In this document: in pieces, positions 1-7,692 of the stretch | Numbering within the stretch: position 1 is the first letter of the stretch | Layout: each line of letters starts with the position of its first letter | Assembly: GCA_002371465.1 (NCBI GenBank) | Contig: DFIU01000015.1 | Coordinates: 1-20,385 of the forward strand | DNA length: 20,385 nucleotides | Origin: Lachnospiraceae bacterium UBA3689 | Lineage (GTDB): Bacteria > Bacillota > Clostridia > Lachnospirales > Lachnospiraceae | Direction: 5' to 3' | Translations under genes and position numbers: made by a program | Notes under the pieces: generated by a model | Database searches by the model: none | What the model saw: the letters and a program-made list of their open reading frames with translations, nothing else | What the model was told of the DNA's origin: nothing

Positions 1-141
1 ATGACGGTGAATAATTGAGGATAAATTTATCTAGTTGAAGATGCAGTCATTACACAGGCAGAACTTATCGATAGGTCCAAAAGGATTTAAGGTGTCAGAC
101 GATAGGGAAAAGTAAAATTAGCAGAACATTTAAGGAGTGCC
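1..141 (+). other. A/T-rich leader upstream of the Wadjet operon
   Basis: This stretch is visibly richer in A and T than the genes that follow, and I see no convincing coding sequence in it. Its first 18 bases read ATG plus four codons and a stop (MTVNN), too little to call a gene. A perfect 12-base palindrome, GATAAATTTATC, lies at 20-31 and could be an operator. TAAAAT at 113-118 resembles a -10 box, but I find no matching -35 at proper spacing, so no promoter is called. The jetA ribosome binding site, AAGGAG at 132-137, closes the leader four bases before the ATG. Confidence 0.4.
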
Positions 142-1722
142 ATGGCAAGACTATTCGACAACGTGCCGCGGCGGTTTTTCAACCCGCTTGCTGCCACGGC
201 CAACGGAGGGAATCAGCAGCAGTTCTATGCGGAGTGCGTGCTGATGATCAATGCCCTCTTTGCCGACAGAATGCAGGTGGGGAGGGAGGACCTGAAGGAC
301 GGGATCGTGAGCCTGCTGCTCGCGGATCACATTCAGTCCATTGATGAGGCGGACATGGATACAGTATCTTCCGGGAAGCCTTCGGTTTTCACTGGGAGCG
401 GGAGAGAGACGCTCGGAGAGTCCGGTCAGTCGCCCGAGGATCGGATGGCGAACCACGTCATCAGTTACCTTGCCAATGAAGAGGTCGGCTGGATTGAGGA
501 AGGCATTGATTCCAGAACCTACAGCCGGACCTACATGTTCACGGAACAGGGCATGCGCCTGGCCGATTACATTCAGCGCGCCTCTTCCATGCAGCTGGAC
601 GAGATGTCCAACTATCTCTACAACACCTATCTGGTGCTCAGTGATTTCACAAGACACAGGAAGGAATGGGAGAACAACAATCCCTACACCCTTGTCATTC
701 TCAACATCTACACGAATATCAAATCCCTCGCTTCTTCCCTGAAAATGCTGCGCCGTTCCATCAAACGCATCGTGCAGAGAGTCACCGGCAGACTGACTTT
801 TCAGGAACTGATGGACAACCTGGGCGAATACATTGACGGCGATTTCATCGGCGAATTCACGCGGCTCGTGGACAGTGAGAACGCATCGCTGTTCCGCGGC
901 CCGATCACGGCGATGCTCCGGCAGATGATGGATTCGTCTAAGACCGAAGAGCTGTTCATCCGGGACTGCATGAAGGCGGAGAAGGAGCAGCACCTCACCT
1001 GGGAGGCCGCGCGGATTCAGGTCTATGAGCAGGTTACTTTCATTGAAGACTTCCTCACGGACGGATATCTGCACATCGTGCGCGACATTCGCAGCCAGAT
1101 GGTGGAGTACGTGATGACTGTCCGGCTGAAGCTCAAGATGACGATGGACATCGCGGACAACGCACAGGAGGTGCTCGGCCAGTTCATCCGGAAGCTCTCG
1201 GGATATGCCGCGGGAGAAGATACGCCGGAGTCGCTCCTTGCGGCTTTCCGGATTCTGGAGAACTACTATATTTCGCAGGGATCCGTCAAGAGCGGCGCAA
1301 GGCGGCGGGAGAAAATAGAAAATCAGGTCGCCGAACAGACTTTGCTCACCGAAGAAGAGATCCTGGAGGAGCGGGAGAAGATGCGAAGGATGCAGGATGT
1401 GCCGTACACCAAAGACAAGATGCGGCTCTACGCGGACAAATACAAGATTCACGGCATGGTCCGTGCCGCTGATCTTCCGCTGGATTCGAAGGAAGACGCG
1501 CTTGCGTCCGTCGCGGTGGCTGCCTTTGCCCCGGCGAATCAGATGGATGTGCACGTGGATAACGACTATATCCGAACAGAGAAGGTACAGCTGCGGGATT
1601 TCACGCTGACAGACAGCACAGGGTATTCAGAGCGGGATTCCGTGCAGTCCGAGAAGGACAACAAAGCTGATCATATGCATGATCTGTCACAGAAGGCAGA
1701 CCTGGAGGAAGAGAATGGATGA
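142..1722 (+). CDS. jetA: Wadjet protein JetA, kleisin-like subunit
   Basis: Predicted 526-residue JetA, the MukF/MksF-like kleisin of a Wadjet plasmid-defence complex, which links the two JetC ATPase heads and carries JetB. The N-terminus (LFDNVPRRFFNPLA, then a helical run through DLKDGIVSLLL) and a winged-helix-like block around residues 95-150 (NHVISYLANEEVGWIEEGID to MFTEQGMRLADYIQ) match my memory of the type I JetA pattern. A long helical middle follows. The last 60 or so residues are polar and probably disordered, and the protein is somewhat longer than I expect for the family. The ATG at 142 has AAGGAG four bases upstream. It is first in a four-gene operon, and its 3' end overlaps jetB by 8 bases. 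Known of the family: Wadjet JetA acts only as part of JetABC. The call rests on N-terminal resemblance plus a very strong operon context; there is no catalytic motif to check. Confidence 0.85.
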   Translation: MARLFDNVPRRFFNPLAATANGGNQQQFYAECVLMINALFADRMQVGREDLKDGIVSLLLADHIQSIDEADMDTVSSGKPSVFTGSGRETLGESGQSPEDRMANHVISYLANEEVGWIEEGIDSRTYSRTYMFTEQGMRLADYIQRASSMQLDEMSNYLYNTYLVLSDFTRHRKEWENNNPYTLVILNIYTNIKSLASSLKMLRRSIKRIVQRVTGRLTFQELMDNLGEYIDGDFIGEFTRLVDSENASLFRGPITAMLRQMMDSSKTEELFIRDCMKAEKEQHLTWEAARIQVYEQVTFIEDFLTDGYLHIVRDIRSQMVEYVMTVRLKLKMTMDIADNAQEVLGQFIRKLSGYAAGEDTPESLLAAFRILENYYISQGSVKSGARRREKIENQVAEQTLLTEEEILEEREKMRRMQDVPYTKDKMRLYADKYKIHGMVRAADLPLDSKEDALASVAVAAFAPANQMDVHVDNDYIRTEKVQLRDFTLTDSTGYSERDSVQSEKDNKADHMHDLSQKADLEEENG

Positions 1723-2455
1723 GAATCTGACATTTGATGCGTGGTACCGGGATCTTTCCGCGCGGGAACAGGAGATGCTGCGGCGCGGGATCCGGAGCCT
1801 CCTCTCCAGAACCTTCCTCATCAAGGCGAAGGAGCGGGAGCTCTTCGGGTTCTTTGCCAGGAATGACGCGCAGCTGGAGACCTATTTCGCACCGATGGGA
1901 TACACCATGTTTGTGGACCGGGACTACGGCATCATCATGCTGCGCGACAGGCAGGAAGAGAAGGTGGAGGCGAAGGAGTCGCCCGCCATCAACAAGAAGA
2001 ATTTTTCGATACGGGAGAGTGTGATTTACTGCGCACTCGCCTTTATTTTCATGGAGAGAATGAGCGGCGGCCTGGATCGATCCATCCTGATCCGGCCGGA
2101 TGAGCTCACTAAAACGCTGGAGCAGTTCGGAATCGGCGCCGGATTCCGGACGGAATTCAACAAGACTCAGATTGAAGCTGCGCTGAAGACGCTGCAGCGC
2201 TTCTCCCTCGTTTCGATCAAGGGTGCGCTCGGGGAAGAGGACTGCGTGCTTGTCCTGTATCCGACGCTCCTTCTGGGGCTGGATCTGAAGGCTATGGAAG
2301 AACTGCTCGGGCAGAAAAAAGACAGCTACCTGAACTATTATGCCAAAGGGCCGAAGGACGCAGACGGAGACGATAAGGACGAGGCGGATGAGGAAGATGA
2401 GTCCGAGGCCGATGAGGAGAGCGAGGCACAGCAGGACGCGGAGGACTATGAATGA
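1715..2455 (+). CDS. jetB: Wadjet protein JetB (DUF4194/MksE-like accessory subunit)
   Basis: Predicted 246-residue JetB, the MukE/MksE-like winged-helix partner that binds the JetA kleisin. The body (residues 1-210) fits the DUF4194 pattern: a helical start (FDAWYRDLSAREQEMLRRGI, LLSRTFLI), a short beta segment (YTMFVDRDYGIIMLRD), then the helix that begins IRESVIYCALAFIFMERM. I place the start at 1715 rather than in the longer open frame because GGAGG at 1704-1708 sits six bases upstream and the overlap with the jetA stop suggests translational coupling. Residues 211-246 form a striking acidic tail, 20 Asp/Glu out of 36, which I do not know as a standard part of JetB. It ends in an ATGA overlap with jetC. 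The function is inferred from family and neighbours. Confidence 0.87.
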   Translation: MDENLTFDAWYRDLSAREQEMLRRGIRSLLSRTFLIKAKERELFGFFARNDAQLETYFAPMGYTMFVDRDYGIIMLRDRQEEKVEAKESPAINKKNFSIRESVIYCALAFIFMERMSGGLDRSILIRPDELTKTLEQFGIGAGFRTEFNKTQIEAALKTLQRFSLVSIKGALGEEDCVLVLYPTLLLGLDLKAMEELLGQKKDSYLNYYAKGPKDADGDDKDEADEEDESEADEESEAQQDAEDYE

Positions 2456-5400
2456 ATGGGGCAGGAGCAATGAAACGCACGAGGTGCATCGAGGATGTGC
2501 TGATCACTAACTGGGCAGTCTATACCTGCACGCAGTTCAAGGTCAGGAATTCGGCGCTCATCACCGGTGCGAATGAGTCCGGCAAATCCACGATTATAGA
2601 CGCGCTGACCTATGCGATGTTCGGTATCACGGATTTCAACATCCAGGCAGGCGCCGGAGAGGATGAGCGGTCCGTCCTCGCCTATGTGAAGGGTGATACG
2701 AAGGACAACGAGGACAGCTTCCTTCGCGGCGATCGGGATGTGACCAGCTATATCGCGGTGGATGTGTACAATCCTGCCGATGGCTCCTACCTGACGGAAG
2801 GCGTCTGCATCGAACTGTACAAAGATGATACGCGGACAAGAGCCAAATGGTTTGTCGTGCCAGGCGCGAAGATTGACGACATCAACTTCTATCAAAAGAG
2901 TGGGAAAACGGTCTCCTTCACCGCCAGGCAGGATCTCCGGTTCAAGGGCAAACCTTTAAATTTCTACAAGCGGGAAGAGGGAATCGCGACCTTCCTGCGG
3001 CTGTGCGGCCTGCGCCTCGGGCAGGGCGGCGTTAGGGAGCTGCGCGGGAAGATCAGGCGCCTCCTCGCCTGCGGCAAGAAGAAAATGGATATCGACCGGT
3101 TCGTCCGGGAGTCGGTATTCGAGGAAGATACGACGGCGCAGAACGCACTGGACAACATTCTCCAGCACAAGGCAGAGTTCGAGAAGCTCGCCGAAGATCT
3201 GAGGAAACTTAACGAGGAGAGGGAACTCCTGCAAAGGATTGAGGCAGAGTACCTGGAGGTTCTGCGTTTGGATGCGGAAATGATACGCCGCGGCATCGCG
3301 CAGAAGAAGTTCCAGTTCATGAAACAGAAGAATAACGGAGATCTTCTGGCGCAGGCGATCGACGATCTGAAGAGCCGTATGCGTGTTCTGGAGAAAAAAG
3401 AGAAGGCGGCGCAGAAGGCTTTTGACACGGCCGATGCGGAATTCATTCGGGCATCGACGGCAGTGCACGAGGGACAGCGTCCGATCGAAGAGCTGAAGGA
3501 CAAACTGCGCGGAGAAGAAGAGAGCCGGTCTGCCATGGAAGATTCCATCCGGGCGCTGCGCGAAGTCAGGAAAGGGGCAAAGGCTCTCTTCGACGGACAA
3601 AGTGATGTCACAATTCCCGACGAGCTGTGGGAGATCCTGGGGAAGGCGGGAGATGCGTCCACAGAGGAGCAGGCAACGGTTGGGGCGCTGCAGGATCTGG
3701 AACGGAAAAGAGAAGCCCTGTATCAGGACTTCCAGCAGAAGAGAGAAGAGAACGGCTATGCCCTCAGGGATCTTCGGCGGGAACTCGAGAAGCTGAATGC
3801 GGAAATCCGCACCCTGCAGCAGAACAAAAAGGTCCTGCCGGAAGGCATGGAAGAGGAGCTTGCCATCCTGCAGAAGGAGGCGGAGCGCGCGGGAATCCAT
3901 ACGGAAATCCGATTTGTCTGTGATCTCGTGAACGAGATTGATCCGAAATGGCAGCAGGCAGCAGAGTCTTTCCTCGCTGGCAGGCGGTTCAACGTGATCG
4001 CGGATCCGGAGGCGATTCCGGGGCTGCTGCGCATCGTGGATGAGAAGAACCTCTATAGAATCTACCTCGTCCTGACCAACAAGATGGAAGACATCTCTGC
4101 GAAGCCACCGATGGGATCGCTCGCGGAGCGTTTCCAGATCGCGAACCGCTATGCGCGCAAATACATCAACTACGTCTGCGGGAACCTGCAGTGCGTAGAG
4201 ACCAGGCAGGAGCTGAATGACCACCCGAAGGGCGCGATCATGCCAAGCGGTATGCTGGCGAGAGGCATCGTCGGCAACAAGCTCCGCCCCGTGCGGGATC
4301 TTGTATTCGGAGCAGATGCGATTCTGCATCTTCTGGAGTCGAAGAAAAGAGAGCGGGATGAGAAACAGAGCAGGGCGGCAGAGCTCACCCGGGCGAGCGC
4401 AAAGTTCGCCAAACTCTCGGATGCGGCGTATCGGGCCAGTTTTGCGCCGGAGAACTACGATACGACAGCGCCGAAGATGATCGTGCAGCTCCGCGCAGAA
4501 GTCGAGGAGACGAAGCGGAATATCAAGGCACTGGAGAACAACCCGTCCGCGAAGCGCCTCATGGATATGTATCTTGCGGCCACGCAGAAACGAGAGAAGA
4601 CTCAGAAGGCCCTGACAGACATCCAGAGTGAGCTCAAATCCGATGCGCGGTCTGTGGAGGAATCCGAAGCGCGGCTTTTGGCAGGACGCCGGGAAGAGAA
4701 GATTCTTCAGGATGACTATGAGATGGCGGTAACGCTGCATCCCGAAGAGGAGAAGGCCGCGGACGAGATCTATGAGAGGCAGAAGAACAACGCAGAGGGG
4801 AGCCTCTTGCGTGCCATCCAGGATGTCAACAAGAGGCTGAGCGACGCGAATGCCAACATGGTAGGCGCGATGCTCCGCTATAACGCCAGCCATGCGGGGT
4901 ACGTTGCGGACAGAAATGGTGCGAAACAATACATCGCCCGTCTCGATGAGCTGCGCACCAAAGACATTGAGGAGACGAAGAACCGGATCGAAGCGAAGGC
5001 GCAGACCATCTCCGATACCTTCATGCGCGATTTTGCGGAAGTTATCTATTCGAGAATACGCGGGATGAGGGATCAGAAGGATGCCATCAATGCTATGCTG
5101 AAAGAGCACCGGTTCGGCGACAAGAACTATTCGCTGATTATGAAACCGCGCAGCAGTGCGGATATGAAAGCCTTCTTCACCATTGCCCAGAAGATTGATG
5201 AGCTCGGTTCGGCTGACAACCTGGAGCTGTATCTGAACATGAACAGCAACTTCATGCAGGACGAGGGGATTGCCGACGCCTTTGAGGAGTTCCGGGATAC
5301 CGTGCTGAATGCGGATGATGTGACGGAATACACGGACTACCGGAACTATTACACCTACGATTTCTTCATCGACGACGGACAGCACACGGCGTATCTCTCC

Positions 5401-5718
5401 AGGTCGCAGGGCATCTATTCCGGCGGCGGCAAACAGACGCCTTACTTCATCCTGCTGACAGCGGCGCTCATGACCAGTTACCGGAGCGATGCCTGCTGTC
5501 TGCGCATCGCGTTCATCGACGAGGCGTTCGCAGCCATGGATGAGGACCGCATCCGCAGCATGATCGACTATTTCAACGACAACGGCCTGCAGGTCATCTA
5601 TGCGGCGCCGGACAAGACCATGCACAACATTGCCCCCTACGTGGACACCACGGTGACGGTTGTGAAGAAGAACCGCAAGGCGGACGTCATCGACATGCAG
5701 ATGAGGGCGGCGGAATGA
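2452..5718 (+). CDS. jetC: Wadjet protein JetC, SMC-type ATPase
   Basis: Predicted 1088-residue SMC/MukB-like ATPase, the motor of the Wadjet complex. In this family two copies dimerise and extrude DNA loops using ATP. Seen in the sequence: Walker A GANESGKST at residues 39-47 (Lys45), a long coiled coil, a globular hinge-like block at about 480-620 (VCDLVNEIDPKWQQAAESFL to RPVRDLVFGADA), a second coiled-coil arm to about 920, an ABC signature-like SGGGKQ at 990-995, and Walker B IAFIDEAF with Asp1023 and Glu1024. All ATPase elements are intact. The ATG at 2452 overlaps the jetB stop and has GGAGG seven bases upstream. A second ATG at 2470 (residue 7) has a site too close to be preferred. There is no zinc-hook CxxC in the hinge, which fits JetC/MukB rather than Rad50. 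The length is normal for the family. Confidence 0.93.
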   Translation: MNGAGAMKRTRCIEDVLITNWAVYTCTQFKVRNSALITGANESGKSTIIDALTYAMFGITDFNIQAGAGEDERSVLAYVKGDTKDNEDSFLRGDRDVTSYIAVDVYNPADGSYLTEGVCIELYKDDTRTRAKWFVVPGAKIDDINFYQKSGKTVSFTARQDLRFKGKPLNFYKREEGIATFLRLCGLRLGQGGVRELRGKIRRLLACGKKKMDIDRFVRESVFEEDTTAQNALDNILQHKAEFEKLAEDLRKLNEERELLQRIEAEYLEVLRLDAEMIRRGIAQKKFQFMKQKNNGDLLAQAIDDLKSRMRVLEKKEKAAQKAFDTADAEFIRASTAVHEGQRPIEELKDKLRGEEESRSAMEDSIRALREVRKGAKALFDGQSDVTIPDELWEILGKAGDASTEEQATVGALQDLERKREALYQDFQQKREENGYALRDLRRELEKLNAEIRTLQQNKKVLPEGMEEELAILQKEAERAGIHTEIRFVCDLVNEIDPKWQQAAESFLAGRRFNVIADPEAIPGLLRIVDEKNLYRIYLVLTNKMEDISAKPPMGSLAERFQIANRYARKYINYVCGNLQCVETRQELNDHPKGAIMPSGMLARGIVGNKLRPVRDLVFGADAILHLLESKKRERDEKQSRAAELTRASAKFAKLSDAAYRASFAPENYDTTAPKMIVQLRAEVEETKRNIKALENNPSAKRLMDMYLAATQKREKTQKALTDIQSELKSDARSVEESEARLLAGRREEKILQDDYEMAVTLHPEEEKAADEIYERQKNNAEGSLLRAIQDVNKRLSDANANMVGAMLRYNASHAGYVADRNGAKQYIARLDELRTKDIEETKNRIEAKAQTISDTFMRDFAEVIYSRIRGMRDQKDAINAMLKEHRFGDKNYSLIMKPRSSADMKAFFTIAQKIDELGSADNLELYLNMNSNFMQDEGIADAFEEFRDTVLNADDVTEYTDYRNYYTYDFFIDDGQHTAYLSRSQGIYSGGGKQTPYFILLTAALMTSYRSDACCLRIAFIDEAFAAMDEDRIRSMIDYFNDNGLQVIYAAPDKTMHNIAPYVDTTVTVVKKNRKADVIDMQMRAAE

Positions 5719-6980
5719 GCGCCAGGCAAAGACTGGATCCCTGGCAGTCGAAGCTGATCGACAGGATGCTGGACTCCTATGAGCGGACGGGAACCTACCG
5801 GGGAGACGCCAGCAAACGCCAGAAGATACGGATCCCTGTGCAGAAGGTTTTCCCGGACTACGAAAAGGATGACGCGAAGGTGTCTTTGCTGGAAGCCTTC
5901 GAGCAGTCGATGCGGGAGCTGGAGAAGTTCTCTCCGATTCGCATTGTTTACAAGGACCGGAAGATCCGGAGTGAGTTTCTGTCCCTGATCGTCCCGGCGG
6001 ATGCCGTCGAACCTGCGCTGTACGAGCTGGCGGGCAGGAAGCCCAAACGGGAGATCCACGCGGAACAGATCGCGGTCTATGAGCGATACCGGGGGCGGCA
6101 TCCCCTGCTGGATGCGTTCATCTCGGCTCAGGAAGAGCTGTTGATGGCGGATAAGAATGCCTGGTTCCCACCGGATGCGGCGGAAGATGTGATGCGGATC
6201 GCGGATTTTGTCGTTCACAATACCGGCAATATTCTCTATCGGGAAATCTCCATCGCGCTCTTCGGGGACACGAAGTATATCGAGAGACATGGCTGCCTGA
6301 CAAAGGTGCTGCGTGTGTTGAAAAGGTACGGCAGCTACGATTTCGTGGCGGCGGATTTCGATTCGGTGAAGGAGTATGAAGCGGCGATTTTTGCCGAGTA
6401 CGCGGTCTATGAGAATCCGACTTACGTGAATTTCAATGGCGATGGAGAGATCACCTTCCGCAATGGAACGCGGCTGGAGCTGAAGGCTGGCGTCCCGATC
6501 GCGGTTCGTTCGGACAGGATCACAGACATCACCGGCATTCGGGTGGATGCGGATGCGGTCCTCACGATCGAGAACCTGACCTCCTACAACAGGCTGCAGA
6601 CGGGTGCCTTTCAGCTGTATCTGGCAGGCTACCACAATCGCGCGAGGCAGGACTTCCTTGTGCGGATCCATGAACAGAATCCTGAGACCCAAAAGTGGCT
6701 TCACTTCGGCGATCTCGACCCGGATGGCTTCTGCATCCTGGAGAATCTCAGGAAGAAGACCGGCATCGACTTCCACAGCTTCGGAATGGATCTCTCTTAT
6801 CTGCAGCAGTATGAGACTTACGCAAAGCCCCTTACGGACAACGATCGTGTCAAGGCGGAACACCTCCTGGAGGAGGGAAAATACACAGACATCCTGACCT
6901 ACATGCTGCGCCGCAATGTGAAGCTCGAGCAGGAGATCATCAGCTGGCAGGAAGGGGAAGCTTTCACTTCCCTCGTATAA
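5715..6980 (+). CDS. jetD: Wadjet nuclease JetD (DUF3322/DUF2220, Toprim)
   Basis: Predicted 421-residue JetD, the effector nuclease of Wadjet, related to the topoisomerase VI A-subunit/Spo11 Toprim fold. In studied systems it cleaves the DNA that JetABC has extruded. The N-terminal part (about 1-200) fits the DNA-binding DUF3322-type region. The C-terminal Toprim core shows its metal-binding residues: Glu286 in LTIENLTSY, and Asp333 and Asp335 in FGDLDPDG. All are intact, so the nuclease should be active. The start overlaps the jetC stop as ATGA, with only a weak purine-rich site (GAGGGCGG) upstream, which points to translational re-initiation from jetC. It is last in the operon. Downstream there is only 47 A/T-rich bases before the flavodoxin remnant, and no clear terminator. 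Confidence 0.92.
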   Translation: MSARQRLDPWQSKLIDRMLDSYERTGTYRGDASKRQKIRIPVQKVFPDYEKDDAKVSLLEAFEQSMRELEKFSPIRIVYKDRKIRSEFLSLIVPADAVEPALYELAGRKPKREIHAEQIAVYERYRGRHPLLDAFISAQEELLMADKNAWFPPDAAEDVMRIADFVVHNTGNILYREISIALFGDTKYIERHGCLTKVLRVLKRYGSYDFVAADFDSVKEYEAAIFAEYAVYENPTYVNFNGDGEITFRNGTRLELKAGVPIAVRSDRITDITGIRVDADAVLTIENLTSYNRLQTGAFQLYLAGYHNRARQDFLVRIHEQNPETQKWLHFGDLDPDGFCILENLRKKTGIDFHSFGMDLSYLQQYETYAKPLTDNDRVKAEHLLEEGKYTDILTYMLRRNVKLEQEIISWQEGEAFTSLV

Positions 6981-7027
6981 AATTCAAAAAAGCTTTATGA
7001 GCATTTTATTATTCAATGGTGGTATGT

Positions 7028-7500
7028 ATGAAAGTTTTAATGTTAAACGGAAGCCCCGACAAGACCGGCTGCATCGCAAGAGCCTTCGAGGAGATTGAGA
7101 TGATTCTGCACGAACAGCAGATTGAAACGGAAGTTCTGCAAATGGGACGCTGATCAGCCTTTTGGACCGGGTCTTTTACAGCTGCAGCTCCGATCTGACC
7201 ATGAAAGTCGGGGCGTCCGTCGTTTCCTGCCGGCGCGGCGGCAACTCGGCAACTTTTGATGAGCTGAATAAATATTTCACCATAAGCGGCATGCCGATTG
7301 TCTCCAGCCAGTACTGGAACATGGTTCATGGTTTTACGGCTTCTGACGTGGAGAAGGACCAGGAAGGCTTGCAGACTATGCGGGTCCTGGGCAGAAATAT
7401 GGCTTTCCTGCTCCGGGCGATTGATGCGGAAAAGAGGGCTCATGGTCTGCCGGAAGCGGAAAAGGAGAGCTTTGCCACCTCTTTCCCGGACGGAAAATGA
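7028..7500 (+). pseudogene. Broken flavodoxin/NADPH-dependent FMN reductase-like gene
   Basis: Two pieces of one flavodoxin-family gene lie in different frames. The first, 7028-7150, encodes MKVLMLNGSPDKTGCIARAF and onwards (41 codons), the phosphate-binding start typical of flavodoxin-like FMN reductases, and ends at TGA 7151-7153. The second piece reads from about 7141 to the stop at 7498-7500, in the frame of 7162: NGTLISLLDRVFY, then VVSCRRGGNSATFDELNKYF and SSQYWNMVHG, which is the usual C-terminal half. The part between them, about 50 residues including the Cys-rich/flavin-binding middle, is missing. The join lies near 7140-7150, so the damage is a deletion that also shifts the frame. 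A complete member would be about 190-210 residues. Only a weak ribosome site precedes the ATG. It is most likely non-functional; a C-terminal fragment started from an internal codon cannot be excluded. Confidence 0.85.
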
Positions 7501-7550
7501 TCCGTCAAGGGGCAGGATGTAAAATTTATTTTTTCAAAAAAGTTCCCAAG

Positions 7551-7592
7551 GAGCGGGTGCGGATGAGGAAGCAGTCTCATCCGCACCCGCTC
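7551..7592 (+). terminator. Strong hairpin, probable terminator before polC
   Basis: A perfect 17-base inverted repeat: GAGCGGGTGCGGATGAG at 7551-7567 and its exact complement at 7576-7592, with an 8-base loop. The right arm is followed by TTTCCTCT, a modest T-rich tract. It stands between the flavodoxin remnant and the polC promoter and should insulate polC from the Wadjet side. Confidence 0.8.
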
Positions 7593-7602
7593 TTTCCTCT
7601 GC

Positions 7603-7631
7603 AAGACAAGCTTTTCAACCTATGCTATAAT
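7603..7631 (+). promoter_or_regulatory. Probable sigma-A promoter of the polC operon
   Basis: There is a perfect TATAAT at 7626-7631 preceded by TGC, which makes an extended -10. AAGACA at 7603-7608 matches four of six -35 bases at the ideal 17-base spacing. A second TATAAT at 7642-7647 has no -35. The leader to the polC ATG is about 55 bases. It contains a small GC stem (7655-7658 with 7667-7670) followed by seven T at 7676-7682, immediately before the GAGG ribosome site. That stem could be a weak attenuator but is too short to call. Confidence 0.7.
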
Positions 7632-7692
7632 AACTTCTGATTATAATTACTTCGGCGGATTGATAGCCGCTTTCATTTTTTTGAGGTTATGC

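Noticed and set aside
151..1554. 467-codon minus-strand open frame opposite jetA, and similar frames opposite jetB and jetD
   Set aside because: Antisense shadows with implausible Arg/His/Leu-rich composition and no start signals.
2956..5625. 889-codon open frame on the minus strand opposite jetC
   Set aside because: It is a shadow of jetC in G+C-rich DNA. It has no ribosome site or recognisable domains, and the plus strand carries intact Walker motifs.
7009..7443. Minus-strand 144-codon frame across the flavodoxin remnant
   Set aside because: The plus strand clearly encodes two conserved flavodoxin pieces. The antisense frame shows no motif.
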